Shown here in pieces: positions 42,998 through 52,710 of a DNA stretch of 64,000 bases. Numbering within the stretch: the first letter of the stretch is position 1; every line of letters begins with the position of its first letter. The notes below the pieces were generated by a model. That model saw only the letters and a list, made by a program, of their open reading frames with translations. It ran no database searches and was not told where the DNA came from. The DNA comes from Phycisphaerae bacterium (GTDB lineage: Bacteria > Planctomycetota > Phycisphaerae > Sedimentisphaerales > Anaerobacaceae), in the NCBI GenBank assembly GCA_030604525.1, contig JAUVVQ010000004.1, forward strand, positions 21,398 to 85,397, given 5' to 3'. The translations under genes were made by a program, and so were the position numbers.

Positions 42998-44821
42998 ATG
43001 CGGTTTCGAGATTTTACAATCTGCCTTATTGCTGTTATCCTGGCCCTGACGTTGTTTGTCACCGGCGGAAGCCAGTTGGACTACATCAACAAACAAAGAG
43101 TCAAATTAAACCTTATCAGCAACAAAAAAATTCAGGATGCTCCGCCGTCTCTGGCTTTTGCTACCGTCGCTATGGGTGCTTTCAGAGGTCTTATCGTCGA
43201 TGCCCTCTGGATAAGAGCGGACAAACTAAAACAACAAGGTCAGTTCTTTGATGCAAAACAGCTCGCCGAGTGGATTACAACGCTTCAGCCAAGATTCGCT
43301 TCCGTCTGGGAATTCAGAGCATGGAATATGGCTTATAACATCGCCGTCGCTATACCGGCTACAAGACCGGAAGAAAGATGGACCTGGGTAAAAAACGGCT
43401 GTGAATTATTAAGGGACAAAGGAATCCCGCTCAATCCGAAAGCAATCATATTATACAGAGAGCTGGCGAGAATCTATCAGAATAAAATCGGCGATGTAAT
43501 GGATGAAGCTAACAAGTATTACAAAATACAATTGGTTAATGCTATGGAACCGCTCCTCGGAAATGCCGATAAAGACTTTTTCGATAAACTCGCTAATGCA
43601 CCGACAAAATGGTCGCAAATCATAAAAGACCCCGATATCGATAAATTCGTTGATGCCTTGATAAAAGCCGATGACTCTTTTAAAAAACAACCTGATTTCG
43701 TGAATAGCTACCTCGCCCTCAGACAAAACCCCGATATGTTTGAGCCGCAGGCCTTTAAAGTTATCGATGCTTACAGGGGGACAAGCACTCTCCGGAAATT
43801 CGATATCTTCGCAAAAGCTTTTCATCTTCGCAATACCTGCAAACTCGAACCGAAACTTATGCAGCAGATTAATGAAAAATATGGGCCTATAGATTGGAAC
43901 GACCCAAATAATCGATTGCCTTTGGACTGGAGACACCCGGACACGCATGCCATCTACTGGGCTGTTAAAGGTTTAAAAGAAGCTCACAAAGGAAGATTTA
44001 GTATTGATGAAACAAATACCGACAGAATTCTTGTCCACAGCTTACAAAACCTCTTCATAAATGGGAAAATTTATCTCTATGATTATACTCCTGAACAAAA
44101 CCCCGCACCCGGGCAATATATGACTCCGGAAGAACAAATCCGAATCAGCTTGAAAAAAGACATCTATCTTCGTCAGGACCTCAGAATGTTCGAACCTTAT
44201 AATGAAGCCGCACTGGCTATAATTGATAAATATAAATTCATCCCTAAAAGCGGCACTTTGCAGTCATTTAAAGATGGGCACAGAAATATGCTCGAAAATG
44301 CCGCCTTTTCTTTCTATCAATCGGGTCACCAGCAGCAGGCGCTGAAAATCTATAAAGAGTTAGGCCGATTATATCCGAGGAAAAGTTTCGATGTGCCGCT
44401 CGTTCAGTTTATAAAAAAACATTTCGTCCAGGAGTTGAAAGCTATCGGATTAAGGGACGCAAAGGAGCTCGTTCAGATGCTCCTGCGCGAAAGCTACTTT
44501 AGATATGCTATGCACGATGACGACCAGGCCGACGCAAGGGAAAAAATGGCAAAACAGGTCCACCAGTTCTACCAGTCAAAATACTCAGACACGGAAAGAA
44601 TTAAACTTCCTGATTATTCGATGGTTAAATACTTCGCTTTAAGAGATTTCCTGAACGACCGGCAGTATCCGCCCGAATTGCGAAAAAGCTTGCTCGGAAG
44701 AATTGAGCTTGAACAACCGAAATTGTATGAGAACTTAAAACAACAGGAACAGTTCTTACGTCAAAAAATCGAAGAACTACAATCTGAAAAAAATTCGCCG
44801 AATTTAGATTATGCAAAATAG
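42998..44821 (+). CDS. Membrane-anchored helical-repeat protein, unknown
   Basis: 607 residues. An N-terminal membrane helix or signal anchor (about 6-24, FTICLIAVILALTLFVTGG) is followed by a mostly helical body with TPR-like pieces: RGLIVDALWIRADKLKQQGQFFDAKQLAEWITTLQPRF early and FYQSGHQQQALKIYKELGRLYP near 430-455. I do not recognise a family with known function. It ends 11 bp inside the pcrA start and follows the ABC permease by 69 bp, so it is probably part of the same operon and may work with the exporter. No Shine-Dalgarno; TGATATAAT lies just before the ATG, too close to serve it as a promoter. Confidence 0.75.
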   Translation: MRFRDFTICLIAVILALTLFVTGGSQLDYINKQRVKLNLISNKKIQDAPPSLAFATVAMGAFRGLIVDALWIRADKLKQQGQFFDAKQLAEWITTLQPRFASVWEFRAWNMAYNIAVAIPATRPEERWTWVKNGCELLRDKGIPLNPKAIILYRELARIYQNKIGDVMDEANKYYKIQLVNAMEPLLGNADKDFFDKLANAPTKWSQIIKDPDIDKFVDALIKADDSFKKQPDFVNSYLALRQNPDMFEPQAFKVIDAYRGTSTLRKFDIFAKAFHLRNTCKLEPKLMQQINEKYGPIDWNDPNNRLPLDWRHPDTHAIYWAVKGLKEAHKGRFSIDETNTDRILVHSLQNLFINGKIYLYDYTPEQNPAPGQYMTPEEQIRISLKKDIYLRQDLRMFEPYNEAALAIIDKYKFIPKSGTLQSFKDGHRNMLENAAFSFYQSGHQQQALKIYKELGRLYPRKSFDVPLVQFIKKHFVQELKAIGLRDAKELVQMLLRESYFRYAMHDDDQADAREKMAKQVHQFYQSKYSDTERIKLPDYSMVKYFALRDFLNDRQYPPELRKSLLGRIELEQPKLYENLKQQEQFLRQKIEELQSEKNSPNLDYAK

Positions 44822-46964
44822 CTCGATGCAGGCTCTAACTGCTGCACAGAAAAAAGCCGTAAAGCATCTCGAAGGTCCTTTACTTGTCATAGCCGGCCCG
44901 GGAAGCGGGAAAACAAGGGTCATAACATACCGGATTGCTGCTCTCATCGATGCCGGCGTGCCGCCTTATAATATCTGTGCTGTAACCTTCACGAATAAAG
45001 CCGCTGACGAAATGGCTCAAAGAGTCCTCCGGATGGGAACACCACCCGGCGCACAAATCAGCACTTTCCATTCCCTCTGTGTCAGAATCCTGCGGGAATT
45101 CGCAAGCCGTGCCGATACAAAGCCAAACTTTACTATTTACGATGCTTCCGACCAGGCCGTTACAATGAAGCAGGCCGTAAAACTGAGCGAGCTTGACACC
45201 TCAAATTTCCCGCCTGCCAGAATGAGAGATGCCGTATCAACGTTAAAAAGCAGACTCATAACCACATCACAATTCGAAAAACAGGCAGACGATTTTTTCT
45301 CCAAAGCACTTCTGCAAATCTATAAAAAATACCAGAAAATCCTCGCAGAAAATAACGCACTTGACTTCGACGATTTGCTGTTAAAAACAGCTTTCCTGCT
45401 CGAGGGCTCGCCGGATGTCTGCAACAAGCTTGGAAATCGTTTTAAATTCCTCCTCATCGATGAATATCAGGACACCAACCACGCACAATACAGAATCGCA
45501 AAAGCGCTTGCTTCAAGCCATAACAATATCTGCGCAACAGGAGACCCCGACCAGTCAATCTACCGATGGAGGGGAGCGGACATAAGAAATATCCTCGCTT
45601 TCGAAGAGGACTGGCCCGATGCCAAAATCGTAAAACTCGAAAAAAACTTCAGAAGCACTCCGAACATCCTGAAAGCCGCTGATAATTTAATCTCCGAAAA
45701 CCAGAATAGAAAACTCAAAAAACTTGTCCCTACAAAACCTTCTGCTGAAGAAGTCGAAATAACCTGTTGTGAAGATGAATTCGAAGAAGCAGATAACCTC
45801 GCTGAAAAAATAAAAAAACTGGCTGAAAATGGTACCTCTCTTTCCGACTGCGCCGTATTTTACAGAGTTAACTCCGCCAGCAGAGTCATCGAAGAAGCGC
45901 TTATAAAAAACAAAATCCCGTACCAAATCGTAAGAGGCGTCGAATTCTACAGCAGAAAAGAAATCCGCGACATCCTCGCTTATCTCAAAATACTCGTCAA
46001 TCCCGACGACCAGACCTCTCTGCTGCGCATTATAAACACCCCGCCCAGGGGTATCGGAAAAACATCCATACAAAGGATTAGGGACTATGCCTTAAACAAT
46101 AACATCACTTTCTATGAGGCACTGAAAAAACCGGATAATATCAAAACACTTTCCACTGCTCCGAGAAAAAAAATCGCCGCCTTCTTCGGTATGATAGAGG
46201 GCTTCAAAAAAAACCTCGACTCTGAAATCGCACCGCTTATAGAAAGGGTTTTCGTGGAATCGAGTCTTAAAAAATCTCTACAGGACGCCGGTGAAGAAAA
46301 AATCGATGCCATACAAAACGTCGAGGAGCTTATCAACGCCGCCGCTCAGTACGACTCTGAAACCGAAAAACCTTCCCTGCTTGATTACCTCCAGCAAATA
46401 TCTCTTTTCACCGATGCCGACAGCTACGACACCATCACAAACAAAGTGGCGCTGATGACACTTCACGCCGCAAAAGGACTCGAGTTCGAAAATGTCTTCA
46501 TCATCGCACTCGAAGACGGCTTGCTCCCGCACGAAAGAAGCTCAAACGAACATGACCAAATCGAAGAAGAAAGACGACTCTTTTTCGTCGGTATCACTCG
46601 TGCAAAATCTCTCCTGAATATAAGTTTCGCAAAATACCGGACATTCAGAGGCCAGCTCTTGAGGTCAATCCCATCACCATTCCTCTACGAGCTGGGTATC
46701 GATTTCCAGGAAAATTCCTCAAATCTACAAAGCAGGTTTTCCGATACTTCTTCCGGCGAGCCTTACTATGAATCGCTTAATTCCACAGAACAGCAGCCAC
46801 GATTCAGAAAAGGAGCTCTCGTAAGACATCCCACTTTCGGACTGGGCAGAGTTCAGCAATTCAATGATATGGGAGAAAACAGCACCGTCACCATAAAATT
46901 CAACACTGGCCAAACAAAAACTTTGATGCTAAAATACGCTAAACTAACTAAGACCGGAAAATGA
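44811..46964 (+). CDS. pcrA: UvrD/PcrA-family 3'-5' DNA helicase
   Basis: 717 residues, usual for PcrA. Motif I is AGPGSGKTRVITYRIA, Ia AVTFTNKAADEMAQRV, II LLIDEYQDTN, III GDPDQSIYRWRGAD, IV KLEKNFRSTPNIL, V VALMTLHAAKGLEFENVFI and VI RRLFFVGITRAKSLL. The C-terminal 45 residues form the PcrA Tudor-like tail (LVRHPTFGLGRVQQF). It unwinds DNA in nucleotide-excision repair, replication restart and RNA-polymerase backtracking. Start ATG 44811 overlaps the preceding gene; ATG at 44826 is an alternative. Confidence 0.94.
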   Translation: MQNSSMQALTAAQKKAVKHLEGPLLVIAGPGSGKTRVITYRIAALIDAGVPPYNICAVTFTNKAADEMAQRVLRMGTPPGAQISTFHSLCVRILREFASRADTKPNFTIYDASDQAVTMKQAVKLSELDTSNFPPARMRDAVSTLKSRLITTSQFEKQADDFFSKALLQIYKKYQKILAENNALDFDDLLLKTAFLLEGSPDVCNKLGNRFKFLLIDEYQDTNHAQYRIAKALASSHNNICATGDPDQSIYRWRGADIRNILAFEEDWPDAKIVKLEKNFRSTPNILKAADNLISENQNRKLKKLVPTKPSAEEVEITCCEDEFEEADNLAEKIKKLAENGTSLSDCAVFYRVNSASRVIEEALIKNKIPYQIVRGVEFYSRKEIRDILAYLKILVNPDDQTSLLRIINTPPRGIGKTSIQRIRDYALNNNITFYEALKKPDNIKTLSTAPRKKIAAFFGMIEGFKKNLDSEIAPLIERVFVESSLKKSLQDAGEEKIDAIQNVEELINAAAQYDSETEKPSLLDYLQQISLFTDADSYDTITNKVALMTLHAAKGLEFENVFIIALEDGLLPHERSSNEHDQIEEERRLFFVGITRAKSLLNISFAKYRTFRGQLLRSIPSPFLYELGIDFQENSSNLQSRFSDTSSGEPYYESLNSTEQQPRFRKGALVRHPTFGLGRVQQFNDMGENSTVTIKFNTGQTKTLMLKYAKLTKTGK

Positions 46965-47009
46965 GCTTTTCAAAATACAGTTATTGAAAAATCTGGAAGG
47001 AGAATAACT

Positions 47010-48419
47010 GTGAGCCAGTCTCGTATTCAATTGTATTACAAAAATGTCACCGCCGATGTAATCGGAAAAGAGCACGGTATCACCGCAGAACAATTCAGCC
47101 GGCTCGCCGATGAAACTACACCAGTAATCGAAAAAATTAACAAGCAAAGAACCGCCGGCAAAACTCCATACAGAGACCTGCCTTACAATACATCCAATGT
47201 TCAGCAGGTAAAGGAATTGACCTCGGACTTGCAGGAAAACTGCGAGAACCTCGTCATTCTCGGTATCGGCGGCTCCGCTCTCGGGAATATCGCTCTGCAG
47301 ACCGCACTGAACCCGTTTATGTATAACCTCCACAAAACCCAGCGCTCCGGACCGCGACTCTTTGTCTTCGACAACATCGACCCCGACCAGCTCTCTTCAT
47401 TCATAGAATGGCTCGACGACAAAATCGAAAATACAATCTTCAACGTTATAAGCAAATCAGGAAAAACCGCTGAAACCGCAGCACAATTTCTTATCTTCAA
47501 AAAAATCTTATCAGACCGACTCGGACCAGATGCTCTGCAAAACCATATCGTAGCCACCACCGACTCAAAGCAGGGAACGCTCAGAAAAATCGCAGACCAG
47601 TTTAACTTCCCCTCACTTGAAGTCCCCGATGGCGTCGGAGGAAGGTTCAGCATCCTAAGCCCGGTAGGACTCTTCGGCGCAAGCTTTTGCGGCATCGATA
47701 TCGACCTGCTCCTGAACGGCGCACGGGATATGGATAAAAAAGTCTCAACCGAAGATTTCTTCAAAAACCCCGCCGCCATAAACGCCGCCGTAAATTACCA
47801 CTACTACAACAACGGCAAAAACATCTCCGTTATGTTCCCGTACTCCTGCGCCCTCAAAGACCTCGCCGACTGGTACAGGCAGCTCTGGGCCGAAAGCCTG
47901 GGAAAAGCAAATGATTTAAACGGCAACAAAGTCCACCTCGGTCCCACCCCCGTAAAAGCAATCGGTACAACCGACCAGCACAGCCAGGTCCAGTTATACC
48001 GCGAAGGGCCTAACAATAAACTCTTTACCTTTCTGCAAAACAAAAATTTCAATAACAAACTCAAAATCGCACCCGCTCCGCAGTGTGCCCCGGAACTGAA
48101 CTATCTGCAGGGAAATGATTTAGCCGACCTCTTTAATGTAGAAAAAACCGCTACCGAATTCGCTTTGATAAAGGATAAAAGACCCTGCCTTACAGTCCTC
48201 TTCGACAAACTCGACCCTTACACCGTCGGCCAGTTCATTTACCTTTATGAAGTAACTACATCCATCGCAGGAGAGTTATTCAATATTGACACATACAGCC
48301 AGCCGGCCGTTGAGCTCGGTAAAAAAGCAACCTTCGCTCTTATGGGAAAAGAGGAATACAAAAATCTCGCTAACGAAATTAAACACCTAACCGAATTGGA
48401 CAATAACTTTCTGGTTTAA
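47010..48419 (+). CDS. pgi: Glucose-6-phosphate isomerase
   Basis: 469 residues, the short bacterial form, starting at GTG 47010 with GGAAGGAG upstream. Two SIS-type sugar-phosphate domains are seen: VILGIGGSALGNIALQTAL, then NVISKSGKTAETAAQFLIFKKIL, GVGGRFSILSPVGLF (PGI signature 1 region), and TDQHSQVQLYREG with the catalytic His region. The terminal catalytic Lys region is in QPAVELGKKATFALMG. It interconverts glucose-6-P and fructose-6-P. It feeds fructose-6-P toward mannose via the downstream manC and connects with the glycogen genes at the left. Its stop overlaps the next ATG (TAATG). Confidence 0.92.
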   Translation: MSQSRIQLYYKNVTADVIGKEHGITAEQFSRLADETTPVIEKINKQRTAGKTPYRDLPYNTSNVQQVKELTSDLQENCENLVILGIGGSALGNIALQTALNPFMYNLHKTQRSGPRLFVFDNIDPDQLSSFIEWLDDKIENTIFNVISKSGKTAETAAQFLIFKKILSDRLGPDALQNHIVATTDSKQGTLRKIADQFNFPSLEVPDGVGGRFSILSPVGLFGASFCGIDIDLLLNGARDMDKKVSTEDFFKNPAAINAAVNYHYYNNGKNISVMFPYSCALKDLADWYRQLWAESLGKANDLNGNKVHLGPTPVKAIGTTDQHSQVQLYREGPNNKLFTFLQNKNFNNKLKIAPAPQCAPELNYLQGNDLADLFNVEKTATEFALIKDKRPCLTVLFDKLDPYTVGQFIYLYEVTTSIAGELFNIDTYSQPAVELGKKATFALMGKEEYKNLANEIKHLTELDNNFLV

Positions 48420-49420
48420 TGCAATTGTTACCCTGCAAAATCCTGGCAGATTTCGCTATGACACCGGCAGCAATACGTCTGATTATTATGTTTGTTGTCC
48501 TGGTAGGGGGAATAATCTTCGGCTATCTGGCCAGCTCCCGTTTCGGCTTCTCTGAGCACCTCGCAAAAACAATTATGAACATCGTCCTGTACTCCTTCCA
48601 GTGGATTATTGCTTTAATTGTAATATGGGAAATGGACCTCTCTTTGGAGATAATTTGGCTGCCCGTCGTAGCACTTATCCTTCTCTCTACTGTCACAATA
48701 ATCTCCGCATCGCTCTTTTTGCACCTGAAAATACCGCAAAAAAGTAAAATCACCATCATCCTCGCAGGCAGTCTCAGCAATATCGGATATACCGGGGGAG
48801 CTTTCGTCTGCTATGCAATCTTTGGACTAAAAGCCTTGGGACTTGCTAATATCTACGCTATGTTCTGGGCGCCTGCCATTTATCTCGTCTTCTTCCCACT
48901 CTTAAAAGTCAGGGAAATTAAAAAAGACGGGACCATCGCAAAATTCCGGTTCACTCATTTCTTTGACCCCAGAATGATTGTCATACCCGCTGCTCTTGTT
49001 GCTATAATCCTGAACCTCACCAATCTCAAGCCACCGCAGTTCATCTTTAGATTTTACATAATTGACATCCTCATTTATATCGCCTCCGCTTTGGCTTTCT
49101 TCGCTATCGGGCTGAGAGTCAGGGGTTATAGATTAAAGCGTTATTTCAAACTGTATTTCCCGTTGGCCGCCGTCAAATTTATCCTTTCTCCTACGCTGGC
49201 TTGCCTGCTGCTGTATCTCCTGCATTTGGCCGGTCTAAACTTGACATATTTATCCAAGAGCGTAATAATCATCTTATCTGCCGCTCCAAGCGCTGTGATT
49301 ATGGTAACTATGAGCAATGTCTTCGATTTGGACGGGCCGCTCGCAAGCGCTCTATGGGTTACTACTAATGGCTTCTTTATCGCCGTCGTGGTGCCGATAC
49401 TATATTTCATCTTTACTTAA
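48419..49420 (+). CDS. AEC (auxin efflux carrier) family transporter
   Basis: 333 residues with about nine to ten hydrophobic helices and little soluble sequence. The AEC features SLSNIGYTGGAFVCYAIFG (first half) and LSAAPSAVIMVTMSNVFDLDGPLASALWVTT (second half) are present. Bacterial members export organic anions such as malate or amino acid derivatives. Start overlaps the pgi stop by one base; an internal ATG at residue 14 is an alternative start. The substrate is unknown. Confidence 0.8.
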   Translation: MQLLPCKILADFAMTPAAIRLIIMFVVLVGGIIFGYLASSRFGFSEHLAKTIMNIVLYSFQWIIALIVIWEMDLSLEIIWLPVVALILLSTVTIISASLFLHLKIPQKSKITIILAGSLSNIGYTGGAFVCYAIFGLKALGLANIYAMFWAPAIYLVFFPLLKVREIKKDGTIAKFRFTHFFDPRMIVIPAALVAIILNLTNLKPPQFIFRFYIIDILIYIASALAFFAIGLRVRGYRLKRYFKLYFPLAAVKFILSPTLACLLLYLLHLAGLNLTYLSKSVIIILSAAPSAVIMVTMSNVFDLDGPLASALWVTTNGFFIAVVVPILYFIFT

Positions 49421-49432
49421 AAGGATTATATT

Positions 49433-50521
49433 ATGAATTACGCAGTCATTATGGCGGGGGGAATGGGTAAAAGATTATGGCCCCTCAGCAGAGAAAAACA
49501 CCCAAAGCAAATACTCAAAATATTCAACGGTAAAACCCTGCTGCAGCTCTGCATCGAAAGATTACTGCCTCTCTTCGACAAAGAAAAAATAATCATCCTC
49601 ACGAATGCAAAATATCAGGACATCGTAAGAAAAAACACACCGCAAATACCCGCCCGGAATGTCGTTGCCGAGCCGCTCGTAAGAGACACCGCACCCGCCG
49701 TCGGGTTAGCCGCTGCAATACTGCAGAAAAAAGACAAAGACGCCACCTTCGCCGTCCTCACCGCAGACCAGGTAATTGAACCTCAGGATATATTCCGCAC
49801 TACTCTAACCAATGCCCTGAAATTCGTAAATGGTAACCCGGATTGCCTGCTCACTTTCGGCATCCACCCGACATCACCCTCTACGCAATATGGTTATATA
49901 GAATACGCCGAAAAGGTCAAAAATGATAATGACAGCTCCGACATTTATAAACTCCACGCCTTCAAAGAAAAACCAGACCAAAAAACCGCTGAGAAATATA
50001 TCGATTCAGGCCACTTCCTGTGGAACTCAGGTATGTTCGTCTGGAAAGCAAATACTATCCTCGATAACCTCTACAAATTCCTCCCGGAATCAAAACAGCC
50101 GTTGCAGAAAATATCAGCCGCCTCGAGCCCCGATGAACTGCACAAAACCATAGAGCAATGGTTCCCCAAAATGCCGAAAATAAGTATCGATTACGCCGTG
50201 ATGGAAAAAACCCAAAACGCCCGGGTTATCAGGTTAGAATGCTATTGGAAGGATATGGGCTCTTTCTCCGCCTTAGCTGAAGTAACTCCTTCGGACAAAA
50301 ACAAAAACACCCTCATCGCAAAAACAAATCAACTGCTCGACTCAAAAAACAATATAATCGTTACAGAGCAAAGCGGCCATTTAATCGCTGCCGTCGGCCT
50401 GGAGAGTTTCCTCGTTGCCCACAGCCCTGATGCTACGCTTATCTGCCCCAGAGACCAGGCGCATCGTTTAAAAGAGCTCCTCGATATCATAAAAAAACAA
50501 AAAGGCGATAAATTCCTCTAA
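49433..50521 (+). CDS. manC: Mannose-1-phosphate guanylyltransferase
   Basis: 362 residues, nucleotidyltransferase domain only, with no phosphomannose isomerase domain. The pyrophosphorylase motif is MAGGMGKRLWPLSREKHPKQIL. It has LTADQVIEP, GYIEYAEK, FKEKPDQKTAEKYIDSGHFLWNSGMFVWK and DYAVMEKT. It makes GDP-mannose from mannose-1-P and GTP for surface glycans. It lies 12 bp after the AEC gene and 15 bp before ruvX. Confidence 0.9.
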   Translation: MNYAVIMAGGMGKRLWPLSREKHPKQILKIFNGKTLLQLCIERLLPLFDKEKIIILTNAKYQDIVRKNTPQIPARNVVAEPLVRDTAPAVGLAAAILQKKDKDATFAVLTADQVIEPQDIFRTTLTNALKFVNGNPDCLLTFGIHPTSPSTQYGYIEYAEKVKNDNDSSDIYKLHAFKEKPDQKTAEKYIDSGHFLWNSGMFVWKANTILDNLYKFLPESKQPLQKISAASSPDELHKTIEQWFPKMPKISIDYAVMEKTQNARVIRLECYWKDMGSFSALAEVTPSDKNKNTLIAKTNQLLDSKNNIIVTEQSGHLIAAVGLESFLVAHSPDATLICPRDQAHRLKELLDIIKKQKGDKFL

Positions 50522-50536
50522 AACATTTACCTCAGG

Positions 50537-50944
50537 ATGAGATACTTAGCTATAGATTTCGGCTCCAAAAGAACGGGACTCGCCATCTGCGACCCTTCGG
50601 AAACTTTTGTCTCACCGTATAAGGTAGTCCACGGACAGAAAAGTTTAATCGAAAAAATCGAAAATATCATCCATTCGGAAAACATCGAAGCCGTCGTAGT
50701 TGGCCTGCCGCTGAATATGGATGACACCGAAGGACCGCAGGCGGAGCTTGTCTTCGAATTCGCCGAAAAACTAAAAGATAAAATCAACCTGCCCGTTCAC
50801 TTACAGGATGAAAGATTAACCAGCTACGCTGCTGAAGAAAAACTAAAGCCCGCCGATATGACCGTCGGAAAACAAAAAAAACGAATCGACGCCGTCGCCG
50901 CTGCTGAAATCCTGAACGCCTTCCTTGATAAAAACAAAAATTAG
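50537..50944 (+). CDS. ruvX: RuvX/YqgF RNase H-like nuclease
   Basis: 135 residues, normal family length. The opening RYLAIDFGSKRTGLAICDP has the first catalytic Asp. VVVGLPLNMDDTEGPQA and LQDERLTSYAAEEKL carry the conserved acidic residues and the final Asp is in KKRIDAVAAAEIL. It works in 16S rRNA 5'-end maturation and was earlier proposed as a Holliday junction resolvase. Last gene of the long plus-strand run; convergent with the sulfatase. Confidence 0.92.
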   Translation: MRYLAIDFGSKRTGLAICDPSETFVSPYKVVHGQKSLIEKIENIIHSENIEAVVVGLPLNMDDTEGPQAELVFEFAEKLKDKINLPVHLQDERLTSYAAEEKLKPADMTVGKQKKRIDAVAAAEILNAFLDKNKN

Positions 50945-51024
50945 TAAAAAAAACCGATATGGTCAGCAAAATCAGAAAAACCGCCGGTCTAAAGACATTT
51001 GGTATCAGTTAATACCGGCTGCTA

Positions 51025-52569
51025 TCAACGCATTTCTTCCAGGTATTTGCCCTTGAGATATTTTGTCCCTGCATAGAATGGGTAATCATCCCAGGGCGAT
51101 TCGCCTTTTACGCGAGGGTCGCCGGTTCTTTTCTGATACTCTTCCATCCGCTTGGCAAGGCGCTCTTTGGCTTTGGCGTATGCAGGCTCAGCAGCCAGGT
51201 TGTTCATCTGTGCCGGGTCTTTATCTATCGCATAAAGCTCTTCAGCGGGCAGCTTGCCGAATGATTTGGCAAACAGCTCTTTTACTCCTTTCTCTTCACG
51301 ATGTTCCATCATATAGCTTTTTGTCGGCCCCGCATCGATATCTCCAAACGTCCCCTGGTGGGAAGCTACGAAATCAGGTCCGCCCATTGGCCACCGGTCC
51401 GGTTCGTAGTTGCGGATATAGAAATAATCTTTGGTATGAATGGCTCGACGCGGATAAGTCTTGCCCTCCGGTCGAGCCCAGACATGCCGTTCAAGACCGG
51501 TAACCGTCATATCACGCTCCGGGTCAACCCAGCCACCCTTTTCGGATTTCAAAAGATTCATCAAACTTCGACCGGTTATCTCGTCAGGAGCTTTCACGCC
51601 CCCTGCTTGAAGGAAAGTAGGAGCAAAATCGATGTGATTGACAAAATCATCAATAACCCGCCCGGGATTTTTAATCCCCTTGCCCCAGCGAATCGCTAAA
51701 GGCATATGAACGCCATAATTATAAACGGTAGCTTTGGCACGCGGAAAAGGCATCCCGTTGTCAGAGGTTACGACAATAATCGTATTCTCCAGCTCGCCGT
51801 TATCTTGAAGTGTCTTGAGCATTCTTCCTAAATGTTTATCGAACCATTGAATCTCGAATAGATAATCGCATATATCATTTCGCACTTGCTCCACATCCGG
51901 CAGAAACGGCGGCACGTTGACCTTATTGGGATTCATTCCCGACTTTGCGCCGGAGCCATACACATAATCACGATGTGGCTCACAACCGCCATACCAGAAA
52001 CAGAACGGCTTTGTTGTATCCCGGGCCTTCATAAATCCTTCGAACGCACCGGCGTAATCGATGTGCTCTATGCCTTCCCATTCCTCCTCTTCTTTCTCTT
52101 TTGTCAACTTTTCCCATATCTTGCCGCAGGGATGTTTCCACGTATAGCCAAAATCCTGATTGGCTGGTCCATACCCCTTGCCTGTCTGGCCGATGACATA
52201 ACCTGCACCCTCTAATAATCTGGTATAAATCGGAAATTTCTTTTTAAGCCGCCCGAACAGCAAACCGCCTTCTTCAAGTTGCCAGAAATTCTGCCCTGTC
52301 AAAATCGATGCCCGTGACGGAGCGCATGACGGAGATGATGTAAAAGAATTAGTGAACAGAATTCCTTCACGCCCAACCCGGTCAAAGTTTGGTGTCTTAA
52401 CCACCGGGTCGCCGCTGATTGAAGTGTGCAGCCACGTTTGGTCGTCAGATATGCAGAACAGGATATTCGGCCGTTTTCTCTCGCCGGATGCCCCCTTGCA
52501 CATCGTTGCCCCTAAACTAAAACTCGTAACTGCTAAAGCTGATTTCTTCAGAAAGCTGCGACGGTCCAT
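51025..52569 (-). CDS. Tat-exported sulfatase
   Basis: 514 residues. A twin-arginine signal MDRRSFLKKSALAVTSFSLGA opens the protein. The metal site RPNILFCISDDQ follows, and the formylglycine motif SCAPSRASILTG puts the modified Cys at residue 82 (C-x-P-S-R). Later metal and substrate residues lie in VVTSDNGMPF and the C-terminal part. A sulfatase-maturing enzyme must convert Cys82; none is in the window. It probably removes sulfate esters from algal or mucin-like glycans in the periplasm. AGGAGG lies 8 nt before ATG. An element shared with the hydrolase gene at 54900 lies upstream. Confidence 0.93.
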   Translation of the reverse strand: MDRRSFLKKSALAVTSFSLGATMCKGASGERKRPNILFCISDDQTWLHTSISGDPVVKTPNFDRVGREGILFTNSFTSSPSCAPSRASILTGQNFWQLEEGGLLFGRLKKKFPIYTRLLEGAGYVIGQTGKGYGPANQDFGYTWKHPCGKIWEKLTKEKEEEEWEGIEHIDYAGAFEGFMKARDTTKPFCFWYGGCEPHRDYVYGSGAKSGMNPNKVNVPPFLPDVEQVRNDICDYLFEIQWFDKHLGRMLKTLQDNGELENTIIVVTSDNGMPFPRAKATVYNYGVHMPLAIRWGKGIKNPGRVIDDFVNHIDFAPTFLQAGGVKAPDEITGRSLMNLLKSEKGGWVDPERDMTVTGLERHVWARPEGKTYPRRAIHTKDYFYIRNYEPDRWPMGGPDFVASHQGTFGDIDAGPTKSYMMEHREEKGVKELFAKSFGKLPAEELYAIDKDPAQMNNLAAEPAYAKAKERLAKRMEEYQKRTGDPRVKGESPWDDYPFYAGTKYLKGKYLEEMR

Positions 52570-52627
52570 ATATGTACCCTCCTGTATTCTTATATTTATT
52601 GAAAGAACAGTCTATCAATTATTATCC

Positions 52628-52710
52628 GACATTTCCCATTTGAACGGTTAAAGAACATAATTTCTCCGTACGACATCAATGAACTTACAAAATTTTCTTG
52701 AACAATCAAG
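52628..52710 (-). promoter_or_regulatory. Shared upstream element, copy A (sulfatase)
   Basis: Read on the minus strand, it starts with the palindrome CTTGA-TTGT-TCAAG (52697-52710), then GATGTCGTAC, GGAGAAA, TTATGTT and AAATGGGAAA, ending 59 bp before the sulfatase ATG. The same series occurs at 54937-55043 upstream of the hydrolase gene. It also overlaps the stop codon of the truncated gene at 52706. Confidence 0.6.

Noticed and set aside
50970..51025. Inverted repeats GCCGGT/ACCGGC and GGTAT/ATACC between ruvX and the sulfatase gene
   Set aside because: The outer arms are 25 nt apart and no T-run follows; not a convincing terminator.
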